A DNA stretch of 5,598 nucleotides from CBFGRU01 sp965651255 (GTDB lineage Bacteria; Planctomycetota; Phycisphaerae; Phycisphaerales; SM1A02): the NCBI GenBank assembly GCA_965651255.1, contig CBFGRU010000207.1, positions 1 through 5,598 on the forward strand, read 5' to 3'. Made by a program: the position numbers and the translations under genes. The notes under the pieces were generated by a model that was not told the DNA's origin, made no database searches, and saw nothing but the letters and a program-made list of their open reading frames with translations. Below, one piece after another: positions 1-5,514 of the stretch (its first letter is position 1; every line of letters begins with the position of its first letter).

Positions 1-476
1 GCAAATGTCGCGAGGCCCGCAGTGATGGCGAGATTGCCCGTCGCCGTGCCGCCGAACCAGGTCGTATGCAGGCCGAGGACATGCTGAAGATCGAGCAGCG
101 GAATCAGCCCGAAAAGGTTGTTGAAAAGAATAAAGAAGAAGAGCGTCAGCAGGGCCGGCAGATAGCGGCGAGTGACCTCTTTACCCATGACCGGTTCGAG
201 CATCTGATCGCGGAGTGCGACGATGAGCGCTTCGATGAGTTGCGCAAAACGTCCGCGGGGAAGATAGCGTTCGTTGCCTTGCGAAGCCGGGCCGGTGGCG
301 ATGCCCCGAGCCGCGTACAACATCGCGAGGATGAACAGAACGCCGACGATGATGATCGTGACCATGTGCATGGTCAGAATCGGTGTGCCGCTCGCAGTCT
401 TGAGAAGGATGACATCCTTCACGTGCGAGAGCGGATCATCACCGGCGGCAAGGAGAGTGGTCATGAAGGAAGACAT
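1..476 (-). CDS. atpB: F-type ATP synthase subunit a (AtpB), N-terminal part, runs off the window
   Basis: Membrane subunit of the Fo sector that forms the proton half-channels against the c-ring. The minus strand from the ATG at 476 gives 158 codons and stays open past base 1, so the C-terminal half with the essential channel arginine lies outside. Visible are a short N-terminus with DDPLSHV (residues 13-19), a first membrane helix at about 32-54, a cytoplasmic stretch with PRGRFAQLIEAL (73-84), a second helix at about 105-128 rich in Phe and Leu (TLFFFILFNNLFGLIPLL), and the family signature GTATGNLAITAGL (143-155) opening the next helix. This TGN..TAGLA segment is typical of subunit a, especially in Planctomycetota. 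The start lies 14 bases after the upstream gene's stop with only a weak AGG before it; an in-frame ATG at 464 is an alternative. It is the third gene of an atp operon whose later genes would follow to the left. Confidence 0.92.
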   Translation of the reverse strand, partial: MSSFMTTLLAAGDDPLSHVKDVILLKTASGTPILTMHMVTIIIVGVLFILAMLYAARGIATGPASQGNERYLPRGRFAQLIEALIVALRDQMLEPVMGKEVTRRYLPALLTLFFFILFNNLFGLIPLLDLQHVLGLHTTWFGGTATGNLAITAGLATF

Positions 477-490
477 GCGCAGGCCTGGCC

Positions 491-937
491 TCAGGTCTTC
501 GGGTGACGGTTGACAATACGGGCGAGAATCGCCGCTTCCGACAGGAGAACGACGAGGTAAGCACTGGCAACGCCCAGCACCAGCGGAACTGGCGGGAGCG
601 AAGTCGCGGAGTATAGCACGAACGTCGCCGCGGGCGTGAGCAGCAGGCGAAAAACGCTCGAACCGATCCACGTAGAGGTCCACATCATGATGCTCCGCGG
701 AATCCACGGCAGCATCACCACCACACCAAGCATCGCGATGACCGTCACCAGCCCCGTACCCACGAGCCCTGCGGTCATCGCATCCGCCGGCTGGCGCAAT
801 GCGAACATCGCACCGGCAAAAAGCACGGAAATTGCCAATCCAGCCGCGAAAACGGTCAGAATCAACACCCCCATCGGGATGGACAGCGGCGGGCCTTCGG
901 CGGCAAGGTACGAGTTGGATGGTGTCGTACTGTTCAT
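491..937 (-). CDS. Four-helix membrane protein in the atp operon, AtpI-like (ATP synthase subunit I)
   Basis: A hydrophobic protein of 148 residues with a short polar N-terminus and four predicted membrane segments at roughly 23-46, 54-78, 85-111 and 116-140 (numbered from the ATG at 937). Size, topology and position between the AtpZ-like gene and atpB match the subunit I family, small proteins thought to help c-ring assembly or cation supply to the ATP synthase. No sharp signature motif is visible, so the assignment rests on topology and operon place rather than residues. The frame stays open further upstream to a GTG at 973, which would add 12 residues; the ATG at 937 has GAAGAG directly before it, too close for a normal ribosome site, so the start is uncertain. 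Its stop is 14 bases before atpB, consistent with co-transcription. It could also be a lineage-specific membrane protein. Confidence 0.7.
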   Translation of the reverse strand: MNSTTPSNSYLAAEGPPLSIPMGVLILTVFAAGLAISVLFAGAMFALRQPADAMTAGLVGTGLVTVIAMLGVVVMLPWIPRSIMMWTSTWIGSSVFRLLLTPAATFVLYSATSLPPVPLVLGVASAYLVVLLSEAAILARIVNRHPKT

Positions 938-1042
938 CTCTTCGAGTCGCGAAACCTCATCTGCTTCAATCACGCTGCATTCTGTTGCGATCTTCCAGAA
1001 AATCCGTGCGATCGCGACGGCATCTCCCGCCCTGTTGCCCGG

Positions 1043-1393
1043 TTACTCCGTGGGGCGATCATCTTCACGCACAGAGCGGCCCTTCCCGCGAACCGGCGCA
1101 ACCTCATCCAACTCCCGATTCAGCCGCAATCCAACCTTCAGCAGCGTCCACATCGCTACCACAATTCCTATCAGCGATCCAACCAGGAGGCCCGTCGATC
1201 CATGACCTCGCCAACGGTCAAAAAGCCACCCAAGTAACGCTCCAGCCATTACTTCCGACGCGGCGTGCATCCCCACACCCGCCAACCGCCACCCCATCCG
1301 CATCTCGGCCGATCGGCCGGAATCGCCCGAACCAGCCCCCGCCCGTGACCGGGGCGAGCCGTTTCGGCCGGAATTTCCGCCCGTTTTGACCAT
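1043..1393 (-). CDS. AtpZ/AtpI-family ATP synthase accessory protein (two membrane helices)
   Basis: Small membrane protein opening the atp operon. From the ATG at 1393 it has 116 residues. A Gly/Ser/Arg-rich N-terminus of about 30 residues is followed by helix 1 (about 35-58), the connector GWLFDRWRGHGSTG with an acidic residue (D59) flanked by Arg and Gly, helix 2 (about 67-87, Gly-spaced), and a charged tail. A Gly-patterned hairpin with FDRW between two helices is the usual look of the AtpZ ('ATPase gene 1') family, linked to Fo assembly or Mg/Ca transport beside the ATP synthase. Starts are ambiguous: GTG at 1402, ATG at 1393, or ATG at 1303, which would give an 86-residue protein without the low-complexity N-terminus. 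None has a Shine-Dalgarno sequence. Its stop codon is in the same reading frame as the next gene, about 70-105 bases upstream of that gene's start. Confidence 0.75.
   Translation of the reverse strand: MVKTGGNSGRNGSPRSRAGAGSGDSGRSAEMRMGWRLAGVGMHAASEVMAGALLGWLFDRWRGHGSTGLLVGSLIGIVVAMWTLLKVGLRLNRELDEVAPVRGKGRSVREDDRPTE
1306..1319. repeat. 14-bp perfect palindrome
   Basis: CGGCCGATCGGCCG is its own reverse complement. On the minus strand it ends two bases before the internal ATG at 1303 of the AtpZ-like gene. It lies either inside the Gly/Ser/Arg-rich N-terminal coding part or, if translation starts at 1303, in the untranslated leader. An operator or a hairpin is possible, but GC-rich palindromes also arise by chance. 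Confidence 0.45.
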
Positions 1394-1713
1394 ACACCAC
1401 ACTTCGTGCCAAATTTCTCAAAGTCGAACCGCCAACTGTAGGCCGATTCACATTCTACTGCCACCACTCCCTCCACTTCTCCACCCCGCAACTGGAGTCA
1501 GCCATCCATTGCCGTTACGATTCACCCGCAACCGCCGTCTCGCGCACCGTCCGCAGCAACCACGGCCACGGCACCCGTGGGCACGAATCGGCACGATCGA
1601 GCACGTTTCGACCAGCATCTGACACCATTGCACCCCTCGCGCACCGGCCGCCACCCACCGACCCGCTCGCATTCTCAGCCCCCCACCGATCACCTCGGCA
1701 GAAACAGACGAAC
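1394..1713. promoter_or_regulatory. Divergent intergenic region between the atp operon and nuoI
   Basis: About 320 bases without a convincing gene separate the leftward atp operon from rightward nuoI, so both promoters should lie here. The plus strand is strongly C-rich and G-poor. Bases 1461-1487 are a run of CCACC/CTCC/CCCC, that is, GG and GGG runs on the minus strand. Bases 1566-1580 form a perfect 6-bp hairpin (CCACGG, loop CAC, CCGTGG), followed by GCAC repeats. Short open frames here have the Arg/Pro/Ser-rich composition of random GC-rich DNA. I could not place a convincing -35/-10 pair or a sigma-54 site. The promoter role is inferred from gene orientation only. Confidence 0.5.
1571..1610 (+). 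repeat. Four decamer repeats starting GCAC, 10-bp phase
   Basis: Four consecutive decamers begin with GCAC at 1571, 1581, 1591 and 1601: GCACCCGTGG, GCACGAATCG, GCACGATCGA and GCACGTTTCG. A further GCAC in the same phase starts at 1641. The last three decamers share GCACG and a late TCG. Spacing near one helical turn puts the shared bases on about the same DNA face, as expected for an array of protein sites upstream of nuoI. No regulator is known to me for this pattern. Confidence 0.45.
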
Positions 1714-2271
1714 ATGGCCATTCCAGAAGATGACATCATTCAAATTCAGCACCCCACCCTCGGCCGTGCGGAGAAGCTCTACCTCCCCGCTATCCTCAAG
1801 GGGCTGGGCACCACGATGCGCCATTGTTTCGAGAATTTTGGCCGAAATGGCAGTAATAAGAAGAATATCTGGGTCGTCCAGTACCCCGAACAACGCCGCG
1901 AGCAGCGCGATGTCGAAGATGGCGGCGCCTACAAGCCCTACTACCGCGGAGTCCACCGCCTGAACCGCGATGAAGATGGCCGCGTCCGCTGCGTCGCCTG
2001 CTTCATGTGCTCCACCGCCTGCCCGGCCAACTGCATTCACATCGTCGCCGAGGAATCGCCCTGGCCGGATCGCGAAAAATACCCAAAACAGTTCGATATC
2101 GATGAACTTCGCTGCATTTTCTGCGGCATGTGCGAAGAGGCATGCCCGGTTGATGCCATCGAACTCACCCCCGAGTACGACATCGTCGGCCTCTCCCGCC
2201 AGGAGATGATCTTCGACAAGACCAAACTCCTCGAAGTCTACGACCAGACCGTGCACGATAAACCCATGTAG
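1714..2271 (+). CDS. nuoI: NADH-quinone oxidoreductase subunit I (NuoI)
   Basis: Peripheral-arm subunit of respiratory complex I, carrying two [4Fe-4S] clusters (N6a, N6b) that pass electrons toward the quinone site. The 185-residue product has two ferredoxin-type motifs: CVACFMCSTACP, with cysteines 93, 96, 99 and 103, and CIFCGMCEEACPVDAI, with cysteines 134, 137, 140 and 144. Between them lies the characteristic PWPDREKYP..FDID..RCIFCGMC segment, and before them the QYPE and YYRG..RLNRDEDG stretch of NuoI. Residues 20-40 (LYLPAILKGLGTTMRHCF) match the membrane-associated N-terminal helix. Length fits the family. The ATG at 1714 is the natural start, although it has no Shine-Dalgarno sequence. 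Unusually, no other nuo gene lies on either side: the gene stands alone between a divergent atp operon and a restriction-modification module. Codons favour C or G at the third position. Confidence 0.96.
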   Translation: MAIPEDDIIQIQHPTLGRAEKLYLPAILKGLGTTMRHCFENFGRNGSNKKNIWVVQYPEQRREQRDVEDGGAYKPYYRGVHRLNRDEDGRVRCVACFMCSTACPANCIHIVAEESPWPDREKYPKQFDIDELRCIFCGMCEEACPVDAIELTPEYDIVGLSRQEMIFDKTKLLEVYDQTVHDKPM

Positions 2272-2758
2272 CCCCGCGCAGCGATGCGGCAGCAAGTCCG
2301 ATGAATCATTGGCTATTCTGACAAAAATGAGCCAATCATCGCCAGTCGTTGCAGATTCTTTCCAATCTTCCATGATTCCGGCGCGCCGAGTCTGCACCGG
2401 CCAATTTTCGCCAAAACCCTGATATCAGGCGCACGTGCGGACACTCTTTGGCACGAACCGCGCACGACAAGAACCCCTTTCGGACGTTCCGCCCTGCGCG
2501 CGCCAGGCCGCCACGCTTGTTGCCGCCAACAACCACTTCAACCCCCGCGCGCACGCCACGACCAATCACCCGCGCGCCACACTTGCGGGAAACCACCATC
2601 GAGGTCGTATCGGCGCGCATCGACAGAACGCGCGGCCGCGAACGGTTTCTGGCGAACGAAACAGTCCGGTGCGATCTGAGGCGAGGCAGATTCCGACGCG
2701 ATCGTCTTCTTTCAGGACCCAATCATTCCTTCATGCGATACATTTCAGCATTGGTTTA
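2272..2758. other. Gene-free stretch between nuoI and the restriction-modification module
   Basis: Nearly 490 bases with no convincing gene. Open frames exist on both strands, but their products are Arg-, Pro-, Thr- and Ser-rich without domain-like hydrophobic patterning, and they overlap each other. The first 70 bases hold a weak stem-loop. Bases 2440-2660 are GC-rich with many CGCG steps, while 2700-2760 are more AT-rich and probably contain the promoter of the downstream genes, although no clear consensus is visible. No tRNA, integrase remnant or insertion-sequence end was seen. Confidence 0.4.
2308..2336 (+). terminator. Weak stem-loop after nuoI, possible terminator
   Basis: ATTGGCT (2308-2314) pairs perfectly with AGCCAAT (2330-2336) across a 15-base loop, 36 bases after the nuoI stop. 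Two more pairs can form outside a single C-C mismatch. No T-run follows and the loop is long, so this is at best a weak intrinsic terminator or processing site. Confidence 0.25.
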
Positions 2759-2776
2759 CCGACACTCATGTGTCGG
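2759..2776. promoter_or_regulatory. Perfect inverted repeat in front of the restriction gene, candidate operator or leader hairpin
   Basis: CCGACAC (2759-2765), spacer TCAT, then GTGTCGG (2770-2776): perfect 7-bp arms around 4 bases. It ends 32 bases before the preferred ATG (2809) of the nuclease gene and overlaps the alternative GTG start at 2770. As DNA it resembles a dimeric repressor or controller-protein site; as RNA it would form a tight hairpin hiding the GTG. No separate controller gene is visible, so any binding protein would be the methylase, the nuclease or a distant factor. The function is inferred from symmetry and position only. Confidence 0.4.
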
Positions 2777-2808
2777 CTCTCGCATATTTCAATGAATGGT
2801 CAAATCTC

Positions 2809-3813
2809 ATGGCGGCCAGAAAACGCAGCACCATGCGTCCAACTTCGCAGCAGTCAGTGAATCGCGGCCAGCCCGATCGCTGGAAGGCCGACATCGCGGC
2901 ATCAGTTGATATGTACAACAATTGGTTTATGCGATTTGCCCCGAAGGCGTTTCGTGACACACGCGGAAAGACAACCACCGATGTGCTGGTCGCACTCAAC
3001 AAGACTAACAACCTGACCAATATCCAGCCCGATCTGCTTCACGGGCACCCCGAGATTCTGCCCACGCTTCGCATGTCCACCTGCCCACCTCTCGCTGTCG
3101 ATCGGCTCATTGGACTTGCCGGCGTCACTCCAGGACTGGTTCGATCGATCGAGCAGAAGAAGCAGATACCGCCGCGAATGGACAAGCAGGTTGTCACTTC
3201 AGAGCTTCGCAAGATCGGCAGGATCATCGAGCAAATGGCTGATCCTGACATCTTCACCTGGCTTAACCCCAGAGCACCTGCGCCGAAGGAGGCGGTCCAG
3301 CGCGCTGCAACCATTGTCGCTGATCGCTTGTGCGGTTCGGTTGCCAATCCAATCATCCGGAATGCTCAGGAGAAGCGCCAGCTTGCCGCGTTCAAATCAT
3401 GGCTGGAAAAACACGGTTATCAGCAGATCGCGACGCGGAACACCACGAGATTTGATGCGATGGCGCCCGGAACATTCAGTCTTCGCATGATTGTTCCGGT
3501 CAAGATGGAGAATGGCATTCGGTCGGTCAACATTCCGATCGATGTGGTCATCATGCCGAAGGGTGCACGCTCCGGTACAATGCCGGTGTTCTTCGAGGCA
3601 AAGTCGGCGGGCGACTTCACGAACACCAACAAGCGCCGTAAAGAAGAGGCCATGAAGATGGCTCAACTTCGACAGACTTACGGGAGCAATGTTCGCTTGA
3701 ACCTCCTACTCTGCGGCTATTTCGACAGCGGGTACCTCGGATATGAGGCCGCTGAGGGACTCGACTGGGTATGGGAACATCGGATGGATGATCTCGCGCT
3801 CTTCGGACTCTGA
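2809..3813 (+). CDS. XamI-family Type II restriction endonuclease
   Basis: Predicted to cleave unmodified DNA, by family analogy at GTCGAC (specificity of XamI and its isoschizomer SalI). The product is 334 residues from the ATG at 2809. Blocks recognised from the family, in order, are DRWKADIAASVDMYNNWF (23-40), LRMSTCPPLAVDRLIGLAG (87-105), VADRLCGSVANPIIRNAQ (170-187), and the catalytic core, where PIDVVIMPK supplies D245 and the strand FFEAK supplies E263 and K265 of the PD-(D/E)XK site. SAGDFTNTNKRRKEEA follows, then CGYFDSGYLGYEAAEG and LDWVWEHR near the end (302-325). All catalytic residues are present, so the enzyme looks intact. An in-frame GTG at 2770 would add 13 residues, but it sits inside an inverted repeat and lies before the conserved region. 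Neither start has a Shine-Dalgarno sequence. The methyltransferase gene begins 2 bases after the stop. Third-position GC appears somewhat lower than in nuoI, compatible with acquisition by transfer. Confidence 0.92.
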   Translation: MAARKRSTMRPTSQQSVNRGQPDRWKADIAASVDMYNNWFMRFAPKAFRDTRGKTTTDVLVALNKTNNLTNIQPDLLHGHPEILPTLRMSTCPPLAVDRLIGLAGVTPGLVRSIEQKKQIPPRMDKQVVTSELRKIGRIIEQMADPDIFTWLNPRAPAPKEAVQRAATIVADRLCGSVANPIIRNAQEKRQLAAFKSWLEKHGYQQIATRNTTRFDAMAPGTFSLRMIVPVKMENGIRSVNIPIDVVIMPKGARSGTMPVFFEAKSAGDFTNTNKRRKEEAMKMAQLRQTYGSNVRLNLLLCGYFDSGYLGYEAAEGLDWVWEHRMDDLALFGL

Positions 3814-3815
3814 TC

Positions 3816-5423
3816 ATGGTGCCCACGATTGAAATAATCGAACGTGAGCGACTGACCCTTCAGCAAACGCTGGACGATCAGAAGACCGCAGCCGATCGCA
3901 ATAAACTCGGCCAATTCTCTACGCCTACGGCGCTTGCCCGAGATGTCGTTGCACACGGGTTATCGCATTTACCGAACGATGAACTGATTCACTTCCTCGA
4001 TCCGGCGCTTGGAACTGGCGCCTTCTACTCTGCGCTGCGTGCATTCTGTCCTGATAAACAGATTCGCGAAGCGGTCGGTTTCGAGATCGATCCTCACTAT
4101 GCGCTCCCAGCCACCGGACTCTGGCAGAAGACGAACCTGCGGATTGTTCGCGCGGATTTCACGCATCAGCCAGCCGATCCGCGATTCAACCTGATCATCT
4201 GCAATCCTCCGTACGTTCGACACCACCATTTGCCTTCGAACGAAAAGCGTCGCCTGCAACTCATGACCAGGGAGACAGCGGGCATCCGGCTCAGCGGCTT
4301 GGCCGGACTCTACTGCCACTTCCTCGGTTTAGCACACGGCTGGATGGCTCCGGGGGCAATTGCAGGATGGTTGATTCCGAGCGAGTTCATGGATGTCAAC
4401 TACGGCCGTGAGCTCAAGAGATACCTGCTCAATCGCGTGACGCTGCTTCGCATTCACCGGTTTGACCCAAGCGATGTTCAGTTTGCCGATGCGCTCGTTT
4501 CGTCCGCAATCGTCTGGTTCAGAAACTCACCCCCATGCCAGACATCGTCACAGTCGAGAGGCATTCTGTTCACATTCGGTGGCACCCTCGCACAACCAGA
4601 AGTCGCGAGGCAGGTTTCGGCATCCGATCTGATTGATGAACCGAAGTGGACGCGCTATCCCCAGGCGGCTGCTCGAGTGCGAATGAATACAACGCTTCTC
4701 GGCGACCTCTTCACAATCAAACGTGGAATTGCAACCGGTAGTAACAACTTCTTTATTCTGACGGAGGAGGAAGTCCGCGCAAAGCAGATCCCCCATCAGT
4801 TCCTGCGCCCAATTCTTCCGAGTCCCCGGTACGTTCCCGCGGATCTCATTGACGCAGACGATGACGGACTGCCCATACTTGCGAAGCGCTTGTTCCTGAT
4901 CGACGCCCGGCTCGATGAATCTGACATCCAGCAACGCTTTCCCGAACTGTGGACATACCTTTCCGAGGGTCGAGCAAGGGGTGTCCACGAAGGATATATC
5001 TGCCGGCATCGGCCGCGTTGGTACGCGCAGGAAGAGCGTCCGCCTGCGCCGATCGTCTGTACGTATCTCGGCCGTGGAAGTGAACGAAATGAGCGGCCAT
5101 TTCGATTCATCCGCAATCGATCACGAGCGACGGTCGCCAATGTATATCTTGCGATGTACCCCCGTCCGGCGCTGGTCCGCGCTCTGGCAAGTGATCCCAC
5201 GTTGATCGACCAACTCTGGAGTGCGATGAACAAGATCGAGTTAGCCGACATTCTTGGCGAAGGCCGGGTCTACGGCGGCGGCCTGCACAAACTCGAACCC
5301 AAGGAACTCGCCAACGTCCCCGTAACGGCGATCACCGGCGAACTTCCGGATGAGGTTTTTCACCTTACAGCCGAACCCAACCTGTTCACTCAACCGCTCG
5401 CTTCTCTGCGCGCCTCCTGCTGA
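3816..5423 (+). CDS. N6-adenine DNA methyltransferase of the XamI-like Type II system (Eco57I/M.SalI-type, gamma class)
   Basis: Transfers a methyl group from S-adenosylmethionine to adenine in the site cut by the partner nuclease, probably GTCGAC, protecting the host. The product is 535 residues. Motif order is that of the gamma class: motif X GQFSTPTALARDVV (32-45), motif I FLDPALGTGAF (60-70, cofactor loop), motif II GFEIDP (88-93), motif III RADF (112-115), and catalytic motif IV NPPY (130-133), followed by GLYCHFLGLAHGW (164-176) and WLIPSEFM (185-192). The C-terminal target-recognition half includes LGDLFTIKRGIATGSNNFF (295-313) and ends with GGGLHKLEPKELANVP (487-502), common in this family. 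The gene starts 2 bases after the nuclease stop without a Shine-Dalgarno sequence, suggesting translational coupling. In the SalI operon of Streptomyces the nuclease gene is also first and the methylase has an extra internal promoter; something similar may operate here. No truncation or frameshift is visible. Confidence 0.95.
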   Translation: MVPTIEIIERERLTLQQTLDDQKTAADRNKLGQFSTPTALARDVVAHGLSHLPNDELIHFLDPALGTGAFYSALRAFCPDKQIREAVGFEIDPHYALPATGLWQKTNLRIVRADFTHQPADPRFNLIICNPPYVRHHHLPSNEKRRLQLMTRETAGIRLSGLAGLYCHFLGLAHGWMAPGAIAGWLIPSEFMDVNYGRELKRYLLNRVTLLRIHRFDPSDVQFADALVSSAIVWFRNSPPCQTSSQSRGILFTFGGTLAQPEVARQVSASDLIDEPKWTRYPQAAARVRMNTTLLGDLFTIKRGIATGSNNFFILTEEEVRAKQIPHQFLRPILPSPRYVPADLIDADDDGLPILAKRLFLIDARLDESDIQQRFPELWTYLSEGRARGVHEGYICRHRPRWYAQEERPPAPIVCTYLGRGSERNERPFRFIRNRSRATVANVYLAMYPRPALVRALASDPTLIDQLWSAMNKIELADILGEGRVYGGGLHKLEPKELANVPVTAITGELPDEVFHLTAEPNLFTQPLASLRASC

Positions 5424-5442
5424 TCACCGAGGTGACTTTCCA

Positions 5443-5474
5443 TAACGGCCGGTCAATAAACGACCGCTTCGTTA
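5443..5474 (+). terminator. Hairpin after the methyltransferase gene, possible terminator
   Basis: Starting 19 bases after the stop, TAACG (5443-5447) pairs with CGTTA (5470-5474), and CGGTC (5450-5454) with GACCG (5462-5466), around a 7-base AATAAAC loop and a small 2x3 internal loop. There is no T-run behind it, so it is a moderate candidate for transcription ending or 3'-end protection. The spacing and compactness favour a terminator role for the restriction-modification transcript. Confidence 0.4.
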
Positions 5475-5475
5475 C

Positions 5476-5514
5476 GGTTGAATGTCTTCTCAACCTCTCC
5501 GATCCGGTCGGATC
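5476..5514. repeat. Two further small hairpins in tandem
   Basis: GGTTGA (5476-5481) pairs with TCAACC (5490-5495) across 8 bases, and GATCC (5501-5505) pairs with GGATC (5510-5514) across GGTC. Together with the preceding hairpin they make three successive stem-loops within about 70 bases. Each stem alone is short enough to be chance; the cluster after the last gene is the notable part. Confidence 0.35.

Noticed and set aside
66..506. Open frame of 146 codons on the plus strand
   Set aside because: It is the antisense shadow of atpB; its product is charged and without domain features, while the minus frame gives a clear subunit a.
1690..2397. Minus strand frame of 235 codons across nuoI
   Set aside because: It mirrors nuoI, whose two four-cysteine motifs make the plus frame certain. 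The antisense product has no recognisable domain.
1404..2458. Shared 11-mer TTTGGCACGAA (minus strand at 1414-1404, plus strand at 2448-2458) resembling the -24 half of a sigma-54 promoter
   Set aside because: Neither copy has the TTGC part at the right distance, and an 11-base match between two places is expected by chance in a window of this size.
2336..2860. Overlapping frames of 115-141 codons on both strands before the nuclease gene
   Set aside because: Products are rich in Arg, Pro, Thr and Ser with no domain-like pattern, as expected of random GC-rich sequence. None resembles a controller protein with a helix-turn-helix.
2768..2860. Short overlapping frame starting at the ATG within the inverted repeat (30 codons)
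   Set aside because: It ends inside the nuclease gene, has no ribosome site and no recognisable product. A regulatory upstream frame is possible but unsupported.
3141..3152. TCGATCGATCGA palindrome
   Set aside because: It lies inside a well-supported coding region and is a simple repeat of GATC-type tetramers explained by codons.
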